From positions 530,420 through 594,419 of the forward strand of contig JABVXU010000005.1 of the NCBI GenBank assembly GCA_013365365.1: 64,000 bases of DNA, given 5' to 3'. The notes below the pieces were generated by a model, which worked only from the letters and a program-made list of their open reading frames with translations, was not told the DNA's origin and made no database searches. The DNA comes from Cruorifilaria tuberocauda. Its lineage: Eukaryota > Nematoda > Chromadorea > Rhabditida > Onchocercidae. The translations under genes and the position numbers were made by a program. Positions 38,001 through 49,791 of this stretch are shown piece by piece; positions within the stretch are counted from its first letter, which is position 1; every line of letters begins with the position of its first letter.

Positions 38001-39346
38001 ATTAAGTAAGATGAAAAATTACATTATAAAGGATAATTTATTAATAAGAAATACCTTTATCCATAAGCTAAATATATGATTCAAAAGCTTCAATGCTATA
38101 CTATTTTTTTAATTTTTATAATTACAATAAATGATTACTATTACCAATTATTTTTCTTGATTGATCACTCTGAATTATTTGAATATATAATCACTAACGA
38201 TAGCATATGGGAATACCTACCTATATTGTACTCAATGATAAAATCAACCTTTTAATATTCTTTCAAATTTTTATTGTATGAAAAATTGAAATTCCAGTAT
38301 TTTCAATAAAATCAATTCAATAAAATGAAATTCCAGTATTTCACATATTATTTTTAAATACAAATTTATACTAAATAATTTTGATCAGTCACAATAGATG
38401 ATTCTATTTACTGTATTTATCTGGAATCACGCAATTTTCAGCTAAATTCCCAAACTTTTAAAATAAGTTTGAAAAAGAAATAAGTACTGCTTAACAGAGA
38501 ATATTTGATTTACAATCGTTTGAAAAGTCGACAATCTGAATTATTTAAATTTAAATTAAAGAAAAATTCGATATCATCTAAAAATCACTCATCATTTTTC
38601 ATCAATAATTTATCATAAAATCTAAAATTTGAAATGAGATGAATTTGAGAGTAGAAAATTTCATTCAGGTAAAAGGTACATTCCCAAAACTAATGCAATC
38701 ATACTTGAAATACCATCACCTTCCTCATTCGCTTCTCTTCCAACTATCCTATCCCAGTATACGATATTATTTATTACATAACGCGCATAACATGCATAAC
38801 AAATGGCGCCAGCTTGGTAAGCTTATAAACAATGGTTTCATAGTGGACTGTTACCTTTCTTCCCATTTTCCAATTATCACTTTCACAGTTATCCCCTCTT
38901 GCTTATTGTATGTGTACTGTTATTGTTGTAGTATGATTAGAAGCATGGATATGATTATTGTACTTTTATTGTTTGATAAAATGATAATGCAATAAAAGAT
39001 TTGTTTTCTTATACAACAAATAGCTGATCAATAACGAGTAGCCAATAACAGAATATAGGCAATAACGAATATTTCCTGCACATTTGTTATGTCGATCTGT
39101 TTCGGTTCAACAAAAACAACAACGTATTTGCATTTAACATACAAACATTCACATTCATTCACATACACACACACACAACATATACAAACATAGACATACA
39201 TTCACATACACATACACATACACATACACATGCATGCACAATAGAAATGCACAACAAATACGTATGTAAATCAGGAAATAATGCACCTGCAATGCTTTTT
39301 GGGATTACCACGGCCGTTCATTCCTTCTTCCTGCCACTTTACTCAT
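12990..39346 (-). CDS. lin-29: LIN-29-type C2H2 zinc-finger transcription factor
   Basis: In C. elegans, LIN-29 is the last factor of the heterochronic pathway and drives the larva-to-adult switch of the hypodermis; its relatives are Drosophila rotund/squeeze and vertebrate ZNF362/ZNF384. Exons here: 39346-39309 (tentative), 37873-37800, 37051-36794, 36579-36385, 36079 to about 35952, 15759-15580, 15433-15273, 14970-14895, 14377-14289, 14075-13936, 13439-13169 and 13101-12990. Every junction keeps phase except that exon 5 needs a weaker donor (see findings). With the end at 35952 the product is 573 residues, longer than the C. elegans protein. Five C2H2 fingers lie at about residues 256-397. 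N-terminal matches include [10 protein letters not shown], resembling the SSSRSTDG stretch of the worm protein. The 20 kb intron splits the Ser/Gln-rich N-terminus from the fingers, so a shorter internally started isoform is plausible. Confidence 0.88.
14289..15759 (-). CDS. lin-29: LIN-29 five-zinc-finger exons 6-9
   Basis: Exons 15759-15580, 15433-15273, 14970-14895 and 14377-14289 carry the whole DNA-binding domain. Finger 1 reads CTHC...HMRIH, finger 2 CQYC...HIRTH, finger 3 CKFQGC...HSRCH (C-x4-C type), finger 4 CNSC...HIPKH and finger 5 CPYC...HMTKH. Fingers 1-3 are joined by canonical-type linkers ([17 protein letters not shown]). The sequence before finger 1, MREAKPYK, and the insert KESKHLK between fingers 4 and 5 are LIN-29 signatures. 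Finger 2 is split by the 15580/15433 intron, finger 4 by the 15273/14970 intron, and fingers 4 and 5 are separated by the 14895/14377 intron. All junctions are in phase, so no finger is broken. This is the best-supported coding block in the window. Confidence 0.95.
23192..23270. repeat. (CAT)n/(ATC)n trinucleotide repeat
   Basis: An imperfect run of CAT/ATC triplets sits inside the large lin-29 intron, densest from 23,226. It produces His/Ser-rich open frames on one strand and Met/Ile-rich ones on the other, which are artefacts of the repeat. Confidence 0.9.
26994..27072. repeat. (CA)n with CG interruptions
   Basis: About 80 bases of CACACG/CACA units lie within the lin-29 intron. It creates spurious Thr-His and Arg-Val open frames. 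It directly follows a GC-richer segment described in the findings. Confidence 0.93.
29757..29780. repeat. (GGGAGA)n purine repeat
   Basis: About four copies of a GGGAGA hexamer, embedded in an A/G-rich stretch of the lin-29 intron. Confidence 0.85.
34607..35167 (+). other. GC-richer island with 186-codon open frame in lin-29 intron
   Basis: This is the longest uninterrupted frame in the window. It starts at GTG rather than ATG and overlaps 130- and 69-codon frames on the other strand. The translation shows no domain and includes an Arg/Glu run from a GA repeat. CpG-containing words (ACGTCAG, ACGCGAAG, CGCGTACGTGTCGTGTCG) are unusual for this neighbourhood. I think it is more likely a regulatory island, or a minus-strand alternative first exon of lin-29, than a plus-strand gene. 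A minus-strand ATG at 34801 gives MACCQD and a phase-0 GTACTT donor that could join to exon 15759. Confidence 0.3.
34861..34886. repeat. (GA)n repeat
   Basis: A GAAA/GA dinucleotide run in the middle of the GC-richer island of the lin-29 intron. Confidence 0.9.
35952..37873 (-). CDS. lin-29: LIN-29 N-terminal exons 2-5
   Basis: Four exons, 37873-37800, 37051-36794, 36579-36385 and 36079 to about 35952, encode a low-complexity Ser/Thr/Pro/Ala/Gln-rich region. It is typical of the activation-type N-terminus of this factor. Segments seen include [12 protein letters not shown], the Ala/Pro-rich [28 protein letters not shown] and the hydrophobic [19 protein letters not shown], which aligns by type with the region just before the fingers in the worm protein. 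Donors are GTCAGT, GTAAGT, GTTAAC and, for exon 5, one of GTTCGT (phase 1), GTTCGA at 35969 (phase 0) or GTAAAT at 35951 (phase 0). Exon 4 could begin at 36579 (acceptor TTGTAG) or nine bases upstream at an AATAAG acceptor; phase does not discriminate. Confidence 0.75.
39161..39240. repeat. (CA)n / (CATACA)n repeat
   Basis: An imperfect CA and CATACA run, with nearby acattc repeats, just below the candidate lin-29 first exon on the plus-strand coordinates. In the transcript orientation it lies in the first intron. Confidence 0.88.
39309..39346 (-). CDS. lin-29: Candidate first exon of lin-29
   Basis: On the minus strand an ATG at 39346 opens a 38-base frame reading [12 protein letters not shown] and ending CGTG/GTAATC. 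It leaves two bases, which are completed to a Trp codon by the first base of exon 37873. An in-frame TGA lies just upstream of the ATG. The phase fit is one chance in three, and other upstream exons cannot be excluded, so this is a proposal for the long isoform only. Confidence 0.45.
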
Positions 39347-42300
39347 TGCTCAATCGAATAATTAAAATTACCTACCGTACAATGCACAAAAGGTTTGAAT
39401 AATTTGTTATGATATATTCATAAAGGCAAATAAAAATTTACCTCTGTAAATAAGTATTTCATAATATGACAAATAATCATAGTAGAAAATGAATGGCAAT
39501 GAAATGAATTTAGTTAGAAATACATTTTAGCAATCGTTATTGTATAGTTAAGTTGTATGATTTGAAAATAGTAAGTCAATAAGTTGTAGAATTGTTCCAG
39601 TTTAAACAGAAAGTTATACAAATATATTAAGTATAATTTCTTATGTACAATAAAGAATATTGAAAGATCGTAGGATAATAATACTCGAGAACTTAGGTCT
39701 AACTCTGTGACCTTTTTTATTGATAGCCTATACAAAGTTAATTCATTTAAAGATTTTTTTTTTATTGTTCGATCAAATAAGATTTATTGACCATCAATTT
39801 CAATTGCAACCATTGCTTCGTTCGTGCTACGCATGAACAAATACTGAATTTATTTACAGGACAAGAAAGCTTTTTAAAAATTTAACATTTCAATGTCATA
39901 TTTCAAGTGAATAAAACTTTATAACTTATTCAAAATGAATATGTTAGTAATAGCAATGAGAAAGATCAGCTGAGAATTCAAAAGAACTGCTAAGCGACTT
40001 AACGATAATACTTTTAAACGACGAATCTGAAATAATAAACTTAATAATCTTTCAAGTTGATAGTACAAAGATTCGAGTGATTCTATGATCTGATGATTCG
40101 GGATTCTGAGCATTATTAACTGCTTGATCAAGAAAAAATAAACAGCAATGAGAGATGAAAATGCAGTAGAAATTAATTAGAAAAATTTCTAGCGAAAGAA
40201 ACAGTTAAATTTTTGAAGTCATTGTGGAGAGGTCAAAAGTACAGGAAACTAAGAAGGTGTGAAAGTTGCCTGCTGTGACAGGTAAAACGAAGTGATGGCC
40301 TTTCCTATATCATAAATGAATTTCTTTGAAAATGAAAAGGTGCATTATGACATGAGTACTTCAGTAACACTTTTATGAATAGGTATTTTACTGTTGCGAG
40401 AATTATACAACCTGCTAAAATCTGTGCTTTTAAGTTACAGTATAAGAATTTTTAATGCTTCATTTTTTGACAGATTAAAAGTTTGAAAAATATAACCAAT
40501 ACTTACAGATAAGAGTTTTGAATTTTGCATTAGCAATCACCTTAACCTGTGCCACTAAATATTAGACTAAATATCTGCTAAGGTATCGATACTGATTACA
40601 GTTTATTGTAAATGAGCAAAAAAAAAAAACTTTCCAAAACTTATTCTGCAAATTATTAAATAAGCAAGAAATAAAGTATTTGAAGTGAATAAGTAAGTAA
40701 ACAAATAAAAATATATGGAATATGTAATGCACTCGCATGGCTCACGAAATTCAAAAGATTGGATGAATTCACACATGATCTTTGCTTTCCAAGCGGAGAA
40801 AGTTGTAAACATTGCTACTATTTCAAGAATTTTTGAAATTTCACCATAATTATTAAATAATAATCATACTTGATAGATCAATCATTATCGTAGATTAATT
40901 TAAATGATATTATCAGTGAATTAATTAATATAAAATAAATTTGGAAAGACTTCAAATCGAAAAGTTTTCAAGTTTCACAATTTCTTTGTTTAATAATTAT
41001 CTATTGGTAACGGGTATGGAAGTGAGGAAAATTTCTCATAGTTCGGAAATGGAAGTTCAAAAAGTTCACTGTTAAAATTATGCCACTTTTCAAGAACGAT
41101 ATTTAAGAAAAATGCTTGTAATGAAAAAAGTGAGATGGATTGGCAATAATAATAGCTATTTATTCTTGTTTTACTGTTTTTTTATAACGATTATACTTTG
41201 AAATTTCGCATGTTCAGTTTCATATTTACAATTTAAGCGCTCGAAGTTTCAAATTACAAATGTGATAGGATAAAGAAATTAGTTTGAAGTAAAAAAAACT
41301 TTTAAAAACAAAGATTTTATGAATGAGTAAGAGCTATAAAAAACTTACTTATTTTTGCATGAAAATTGTAGACAGATTTGTTGAGATGATAATTCCTTGA
41401 TGTATTTGACTTTTACGAATAAGCAGTTTTTTATGTTGCTCTTTGACAGAACAAATAGATGAAGCTTGAAGCTCGGAATAACAGATGAAGCTTGAAGCTT
41501 GCAAAAGATATACAATATATGTACACACACTCAAAAGTGAAATGAAATGAGCCAAAGGATCGCTTGGCGATCAGATCGCTCTTGGAGCGCCTATAAAATA
41601 ACTCTAAGTGATTCTGAAATGTACTTCTATTTAACGGTTTTGCGCATTAAGCTGAAACTGTAATAGTTACGTGAAATTGAAAATTCGAATACAGCAACGG
41701 CAGTTACATGGAAACTTCTATGGATCGAGATATTACACGAAATAACAGTTATTGAAGAATTGCTTTGAATTTGAAACTATCAAGAAATTCATTTTCGAGC
41801 ATGATAAATCTTTCTATTTTAAATTTGTTTTCCATTCAACTTTAATTATTGTTTATTGATGAAAATGAGTGTGATATGTATCAAACCTAAATTTGTATAA
41901 GATACTGATATTTATGAAAGATTGGGATAACAAATTGAAATATTATTCGAGAAACAATAAGTCTAAATCAAAAATAATGATTGGAAATCGTATAGAAGAG
42001 AGTTTTAATCTTAAAAATTCACAAATTATACATCATGGAAGATTTAAAAAAATTTTTTCTTAGATAGGAAGTGAAGCAGGTAAAAAAAGAAAGGAAGAGA
42101 ATACCTTAAATGGACTTGGGCATTGCTTTCTATTAATGTAAAAGCTATTTATAAGCCTCATTTTATGCTAACTTTCCTTTATTTTTGACTTTAATTATCA
42201 ATTAAGTTAGTATTACATGAAGTGCGTTTTTTTTTTTTTGTTGAATGAATTTCAAAACATTGTTAATTTGTAAGAGGAATAGACATGATGCTTCATTTGA

Positions 42301-43190
42301 AAATGACACTTGAAGCAAAGAAGAAAGAAAAGTGAGTGATGACAATTTTCAATTAACTTTCCTGCTTGTAAATTATCTATAGAAAAGCATAGCAATGGTA
42401 ATGTAATATTTTAATGAATCCTTCTGTTAATCGAATCCAACAAAAACGGAATATCTGTAAAGAAAGAACTTTTTAAATCAGAAAAAAAAAGCATGAAACA
42501 ATTGATGGATCGAAAACAAACAATGAAATGAGGAAATGACGATTCAGAGAGATTAGTGCGATCGAATTTTTGTCTTTCATTTAGCTAAATGAATGCATGC
42601 ATTATCTTAGTCAGAGAAATACAGTACAAAGTATTTTTGTATCACAACAAGTGAACTTAACTTTTCTTTGTGCATGGATTTAACTTCAACTATTTCTGTT
42701 TCTATTCAATGTTATACTGCAAAATGCAAGCGATCGCCTGAAAGTATTTCGTCTACTTTAGGTCACAAGCTAACACAAATGTACACTTTCTTGTTTTTTT
42801 AAAACAGATAATTTATAAGATAGAAATATTCTTTTACGCGTATACATGCATGTGTCTATTTTGTGTACACATCTGTGTATTTGCATGAATGCGGTCTGTA
42901 TGTGTGTGGAAGGGAATGAGGAAAATACGGCGGGGGAGAGAAGTTTTGGCCTACAATTTTGGCCAAAGGCAAAAAATGAAAGTGAAATGGAAGATGGTAA
43001 TGAGGACAGAGGGAAAGTAAGCAAAAAAGGGAGATGAAATATGAAATATAGATGGGTTTGCGGCGTGGTATTTACAGAAATTTTCCACCTCAAAAGAATA
43101 TTTTTTTTGTTACTCCATAGATGAAAGTACAAAAATAGCGTGTTTCGAGCAAGCTATGAAGATTGTAAGATATAAGCGCAAATTGTTGTG

Positions 43191-43244
43191 CTCTCTCTCT
43201 CTCTCTCTCTCTCTCACTCTTCTCTTCCCTCTCTCTCTCTCTCA
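43191..43244. repeat. (CT)n repeat
   Basis: Two CT runs separated by a short interruption, about 54 bases in all. Confidence 0.93.
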
Positions 43245-43485
43245 TCCCTCAATGTCAAAAACGATTATGAGCATATTTGCAAAGTTGTGTTCCATTTTAG
43301 AAAATCCTACTTCTAGCACTAAACTTTTTGTCTTGGCTTTTCTCATTCGATTCTATCAACAGTGGTATCAATGCTTTCATGTTTCAAATTTTTTTCATCA
43401 ATAATTTTGCCATGTCAGTTTTTACAATTAGGAGAGACTTTTTTGAAGATAACTGAACTTTGTAAGAAGAAACTTTGAATTTGAT

Positions 43486-43507
43486 GAGAGAGAGAGAGAG
43501 AGAGAGG
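43486..43507. repeat. (GA)n repeat
   Basis: A GA run of about 22 bases, roughly 240 bases from the CT run on the same strand. The two are complementary and could pair in a transcript. Confidence 0.92.
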
Positions 43508-46500
43508 ACATATTATCCATGTTGGGAATGATTCTTCCTGAGTTCAAATTGCAATCAGTGTTAGTAGAATCAGTATTAGCAATCAGTATAGTCTGGTGTT
43601 GTTGCTCTATCAAAGAAAAAAATGTTTACCTGTAATACTTATGTCGATCTCATAGCTCGTTCTCATGAAAACGATCATGAAAACTTAAATTTAAATCTAA
43701 GGAAAATCAGTTATCAGTTATCAGTGATCATGGTCTATTTCAATTTCTGCTGCATACTCCTCTACATCTTCACAATTCTTGGAACTCTTTTGTGTTATTG
43801 TTTAATTTGCTAAGTCATTTTTCAATATCAGTTGGAAATGATTTAATTTTTGATACCTACTATTTCTGGTGTTGCGTAAAAATTTATGATGAAACTAACT
43901 TATTTTTAATCTTCTTGAAGAAAATTCCTATTAGTTTTAATTCCTATCAGATGAAAGAATTTAGGTTAGAAAATTAAGTCATTTTAACAAATATACTTTC
44001 AAATAAGCGTTATCTAATAAGGTACCAACTGCTATGTTTTTAAGTAACGTTTGTTTTTTCTTTATAATAGAAAAGTAATATTAAGTTGAAGGAAAAGTAT
44101 AAAAAAGACGCTGACAGTTAAACCAACACTGATACGTGAAGATTAGAATCTTATGAAAGGTAGATTTATCAAAATTAGTATGGAATTTGTTCAGATCATA
44201 GAAATGATCGATAGCTAATACTTTCATGTGTCAAATTATCTGAGTTAATATGCTTAAGAATATTGGACAAGAAGAAAAAAGGGCGAATAATGAATGTAGG
44301 AAGATGAATTCGAAGAAGTCGAATAGTACTCACTTCTCACTCTCATTGAAAAGCACTTCTCAGCTAACTTCTCACCTTCCATACAGCTGCTTTTTTATAT
44401 TCCCTTCTCTGCCCTTCTTTTTTATTTCTACTTTTTATCATTCATTTCCTTTCGTGTATTCTGTTTCGTTAAAAGTGCAATAAATTTGCATATCTTCTTG
44501 ATTATATATTAATTGACATTACACCAATCAATTCCGGATAATAGCTTTCAAATAATTTGAAAGTTTGCAACGGATCAAGCGGATATGTTGAATAACTTTT
44601 GTTTATTCCTCTTTGTTGAAAGAACAACAAAATAATTTGGTTAACAAAAATTTCCTTGGAATTCGCTTGGAATTCAAAAAAACTGAATAGTGATTACTGC
44701 TACCAAAAATTGGAATGGGTATTATTATGAAGTCGGCTTATTATTGATATTCTACTAAGTTTCTTTTCGAAATCTCTGAGACGATAATCCTCCATCAGCT
44801 TTTTAACTCTTTATCACAAGCAACAAACATTTGTGAGATTACTGCATTCATTTCACTCTTGACTAGCGAATATTTGGAAATCTTGAAACTTTAAATTTTC
44901 ATTCAATTAAAAATGAATGATAGCTGAAATAGCATGACCTTCATTTCCACTCATCATCTCGAAATCCAAATTATAGTTTCCTATTTTTTAACTTCTCTTT
45001 CAGGTAAGTAAGAATGCCAAATGTGTATTTTCTCATCTCATAACACTTGCAATCAATGTCTAGTTTTCGCAAATAAATGCTTCCAATTGCCTGCAATTTG
45101 AACTTCATAAAGTGCAATTTTCAACTGTTCTAGTTTAGATCACAAAGATCATTCTTATCCATGTCTATTGAAGTAAAAAAAACAAAAAAATGCTTTGTTT
45201 GAAATAAATGATCTGTTTGATTCAAAATTTTAGTTTGAAATAAAAATTTAATGATGAGCGCAGAGATCTGAAGAGCATTCACAAGATGGATCAATGATTT
45301 CATGCTGAAATTTGTTGAGCTTATTGTATGTGATATCTCAGAAAGCATTAATGTTAGCTAAGATTAACTTTCGACCGTTGCCGATGTTTGATATCTATCG
45401 GTGAATTCAAATAGCATTCAATGGTGAATGATTCCTATTTATTATTAGTGGTATTTTAACTTCAATTCACAAATGCCGATTATTGAATGTAGAGTAAAAC
45501 TTATCACTTATACATATCATTTTCAAAAAGAAAAAATAATTTGGAAAGATCTTTGTCTGCAAAAGTCGGAATCGAAAAATCGGAATTGGTATTTCGAAAT
45601 CCTAAATGAACTGATGAAATGAGTTATCAGTTTTGTTTAATTAACTTCCCTATTTTAACCTTTCTTTAACTGACTTTTCTTCGTAATTTTCATAATACCA
45701 TAATATGTCTGAAATGATTAAACATTCAAAGCACAGATGAAATTTCTTTTTATCCATGATCGATTTCTATAAGTTTTTATATGAAGTAGATTTGATTAAA
45801 GTTTAGTTCTATCTTAAACTTCTGCGCACTCTGTATTTGATCAGTGATCGGTTTTCATCCCACTCGAAGTTATCAGTTATGAAACATAGCGTACTTTTTT
45901 TTGTGATAAATTTCGAGAGATACCTTGTCACGCTTAATTATCAATAGCTTAAGTTTTGCCAACTTTAATAATTACAAAGTCCATTCTTAGCATAGGACAT
46001 AAGATGTTAAGTTAGACACAAAATTCAATGGTAAGTACATCACTAGAGAAATTATTCAGTACTTTCAGCACTCTTTCAGATATACTTACCTGTCTAATAT
46101 TTCTCGAAAGTAATATTTGCAACTCAACGATGAATCAGTGGAGATATTTCAATAAATCCCTCAATTTCACCTGTCCAGCAATTGCTAATAATCCACAAAT
46201 TTAGTTTTCAATTCAAGAATTAAATAATATAACCATGACTAGTTTAGATTCTATTATCCTATTTTACATCATACAATTTCTGCATGTTCATTTCAAACTT
46301 ATCAGTTACATTGTCAATAATGATTTTGCTGATCTAAAAAGACTTATGGGAATAACTTAGAAATATTACTTCTGTTAAATAATGATTAAAATTAATTTCT
46401 TACATGCACTCTTGTTCCCGCTATTGCTCAATTTACATAATCCATAAGATAAATGATTATTTCATCATTTGCTTTTAACCATTCAGTAATAAAAAAATTT

Positions 46501-47164
46501 TCTGTCCCATCTCGGCATGTATCAGTACGATGACGGGCAATCTCCATTTGCATGTGCATGTGTAATTTCCGTTCTAGCTAGAAAAGCTCTTTGTTTATCT
46601 GTTGATTTTCAATAAGAAGTAATGATAGCTCAGTTTCTAATAGAAAACTTTCTCTTCACCAAATGTTGACAATATTATATTTTAAAATCTTAAATTCCGG
46701 GAGCTTTCTTGTTTCAAACGATGAGTTCTACAAAGAGTTATATTGACTTTTCTTTTCTCACTTAAATTTATTTTTTAATTTTACTTAGCAAAAAAACACA
46801 TACCACACACACATTTTTATTCATCAATCAGTGGATTAATAACTGTTTTAAAAAAAAAATTTCTTTTTATCAAATGAAACGGAAAGATGTTTTCCATGCT
46901 TCTCTTCCTCCTAAATGACAAAAGAATTTCAGCGAGCACTAAATAAAAAAGTAATTCAGCTTGCTTCGATAGAGCAACTAGCTTATAAAACTGATAAATT
47001 CGATATGATCAATTTTATTCGAGTCAGTACATAAAACAGCTGTTTCTTTAATATTTGCCGAATACTATTTTCAATAAAAATTAGTGCAAAGAGGAAAAGG
47101 TATGAAGAGGTATGAATTCAATCATTTGGAAAAAAAAAACTATTACTTATACTTCCAGATTAAA

Positions 47165-47201
47165 TTCCCATGAATATAAGATCTTATTATATTCATGGGA
47201 A
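47165..47201. repeat. Perfect 14-bp inverted repeat, 9-base loop
   Basis: TTCCCATGAATATA at 47165-47178 is the exact reverse complement of the sequence at 47188-47201, with a 9-base loop. No mobile-element ends or gene adjoin it. It may be a small structural element or a relic of a miniature element. Confidence 0.8.
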
Positions 47202-48592
47202 ATACTAAAATTATAATTTGAAAGGTGTTGAATGCTTATCGAGTGAGTACAAATAATAATTTATCAAGAAAAAAACAAAAAGTTCGGATGTCAAAAGAAA
47301 GAGATGATGAAGAAGCAAGTAAAAATGATAATAAATTATCAACAATTTCAATTAATTCTGTTCTAATTATTATTCAACAAATAAACCCTAAAAAGTTTAT
47401 CTTTGTTTGAAAAACGAAAAAGTAAGAAGAGCTTACTTACTCATCGGTGATAATAAATGAGTTCTATTCCTACTAATTAATTAAATTATTGGTTAAATGG
47501 TCAGGAAATATCAATTATTGGAGTAAGATGATAAGTAGTATCAGTAGTTGTACTAGAAAAGTGAGGATAGCAGAAAATTGTGAACGGTGAAACGGTTTTT
47601 GGAACATAGATGAAAGGGAGAGAACAGGAAAGAAGCAATGTGTTCAGAATCACTCATTCAACTTTTCAAATGACTGAAGTTCTTGTTAGCTGTAAAAAAG
47701 GTGCTCAGAGAAATGAAAAATCGAAATTTTGATGAAGAGAAAGTGCCAGAGAGAACGACGGACACTGGAAGCAAACCGTTGGGCAGTGAAAAAGTGCAAG
47801 AAAGAATGGACAGTTGTCTTCTTTTTTCTCAGGAATTCTTATAAGAGTTGAAGAGAGGCAGTGGGAATAGTCATTCCTGTACAGAATCTCTGAGAGAGAA
47901 ACTTTTCAAGTTTTTTAAAATTCAGATTCAGCCAAATGGTAAATTTCATCATCCTATTCTACATGTGAATAGTGGAAATTCTCGAATAAAATGGCCGAAA
48001 TTCAAAGGTGAAAGAGCGCGAAAAAGACTACTACGAATTCTTCCTCTTTGTATTTTCTGGCCTGAAACTGCTTAAATCATCTGGCCATACTTTCACTTCA
48101 ATTCAGATTTAAATTATCTCTGGTTGTTGATATAGCTTATAATGTGATAGCATATTTATTTTCATACATGATACTTTGTGACATATACGGCTTGATTTTT
48201 TACAGCATTCTCATGAATGCATAATTTTTTAGCTGGGCATGTGTTTCTGTTTGATGAAATTCAAATAAAACAAATTGTCTTTAATTCTCTGTATACTTCA
48301 CTTGTTTTTGCTTATCGATGTAAATTTGTTGCATATATTTTCGCTATAAATAAATGTGAGCTAAATTAGCTTTTGCAATTCAATAAGTTCAAGTTCATCT
48401 GCTTTTCAAAACATGATGTAATGGAATAAGCAGAAAAAATGTTTTCTAAATCGAAAAAAGTTTAAATAAAGTGTAAAATTATAAAAGATCAGAAGGTGTG
48501 ATAGTAAGTACAGTAGAAGTAGTTCAAACTGAATCGATGTCATCTTTTCAGGTGATATAGATCAAGTTTGCTTCAAGCTCTTTTCATTATAG

Positions 48593-49024
48593 CTCATTTC
48601 AACGGGCCTTTTCATAATCTTCAATTTAGGCTCAAACAACATTAAGCTTTTGCAAAAAGATCAAACGCTGTTGGTGGTCATACACACAAAAATGGAAATG
48701 TTATACGAAAGAAATGTGTTTTGGATCCCAAAAGGCATCCATCGAGGATTCATATTGAACTTCAGACTGTGTGTCGCTTACATAAACTTATTGCGCCCGC
48801 GGGAGATTTTATACCAGGAAGAGGTTGAAAAAAAAGGAATTATTCAAGAGTGAAAGAAAGAAGAAGGGAAAGCAATAAACTTAAGAAGTTATAGAGGGAT
48901 AGTTTTGCAGCGAGATAGACGAGGAAGTAGAATGAGGAAAGACCACCTAGGCGAGCAATTTTTTATCCCTAAATCTTCTTCAAAACGATCAAACTTGATT
49001 CCGACGAAGAAGTTTATGGGCTAA
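48593..49024 (+). CDS. Candidate two-exon 3' gene fragment, unknown
   Basis: After an acceptor reading TTTTCATTATAG, a frame runs open from 48593 to a GAG/GTTGAA donor at about 48828. After a second acceptor (GATAGTTTTGCAG) it continues in phase 0 at 48911 as RDRRGSRMRKDHLGEQFF and reaches TAA at 49022-49024. The last exon is Lys/Ser-rich (PKSSSKRSNLIPTKK). I do not recognise a family. A second frame is also open across about 48,640-48,820, which weakens the case. It could be the end of a plus-strand gene or chance in a locally GC-richer stretch. Confidence 0.25.
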
Positions 49025-49317
49025 ACGCCAATAAAACTTTTAAGCCAGCCTTTTTCTCTGAACCTTTCTTTTGCAAAAATTAATCGTCATCAAGAGTAGA
49101 AAATGTCCTATTTAAACTGCTGATAAAAAAGCAAAATTTGTTTTTTCTTTTTTTTTAAGAAATTGGAGAGATGAATTCTCTCTGTAATGCTAACAAAATA
49201 CTGCAGGTTTCTCTTTCAAAAATTTTCGAAAAATGTTTCTTTTTTCTCTTCTAATTTCTCGGCTGCTATCATTTGATGCTTTTTAATTCAAGAAAAGTGT
49301 ATGTCTCTGTACCCCAA

Positions 49318-49318
<1 letters not shown>

Positions 49319-49350
<32 letters not shown>

Positions 49351-49352
49351 TT
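49319..49352. repeat. (CT)n repeat
   Basis: A run of CT dinucleotides with one TTT interruption. Confidence 0.92.
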
Positions 49353-49676
49353 CCTTCTCATTTCATTAGCCTACTTATTTTTATAAAGAACACATCTTTT
49401 CAATATATCTATCTATAAGGCTATCGGTCACAATAAATCGTTATAGTCAGAAATTATAAAAGTGCTTAACACTCATTCATCCTTTATCATTCTTCTTATC
49501 CATACTACTACTATCAATCTTACCTCCTTACTTAACTTTGAGATATATAATAAACTTTACCTTTAAGCAAGAGTAAAAGTAACTATTGAATCTTCCGAGA
49601 AGACATGTGCTAAGTTTTCAAATCAAATGTTGAATGTTCAGAAATTATTTTAAGAGTTTCCTTTTCGTGTAAATAG

Positions 49677-49791
49677 GAATGCAATAATGGAAAGTGCTTT
49701 TGTCACCCGCTACTCGTAAATAAGGACCGGCCACCGGTATTATCTGTGTTAGGCGATGGAGGATATATGATCTCAACGCATTTTACATTTC
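49677..49791 (+). CDS. Candidate exon with EGF-like half-domain
   Basis: The segment has an acceptor (CGTGTAAATAG) and a GTGAGT donor around a 38-codon open frame. It begins ECNNGKCFCHP, the C-x4-C-x-C pattern of the second half of a tenascin-type EGF module, and continues VNKDRPPVLSVLGDGGYM. If real, this is one internal exon of a secreted or membrane protein; the first half of the module should lie in an upstream exon. I could not find partner exons with certainty. It leaves one base (phase 1), which does not match the nearby fragment at 48.6-49.0 kb, since that one ends in a stop. Confidence 0.32.

Larger units (their letters stand above)
39347..48592. other. Intergenic, AT-rich, no confident gene
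   Basis: I found no recognisable domain on either strand. It contains CT and GA repeats at 43.2 and 43.5 kb, a short direct repeat at 41457-41473/41483-41499 (17-base unit AGATGAAGCTTGAAGCT), and a perfect 14-bp inverted repeat at 47.17 kb. The open frames around 42.8-43.1 kb are produced by purine/pyrimidine-rich sequence. Upstream regulatory sequence of lin-29 would be expected in the first few kilobases. Confidence 0.45.

Noticed and set aside
38639..38995. 118-codon plus-strand frame
   Set aside because: Composition is hydrophobic/aromatic as expected from AT-rich DNA; no domain or splice context.
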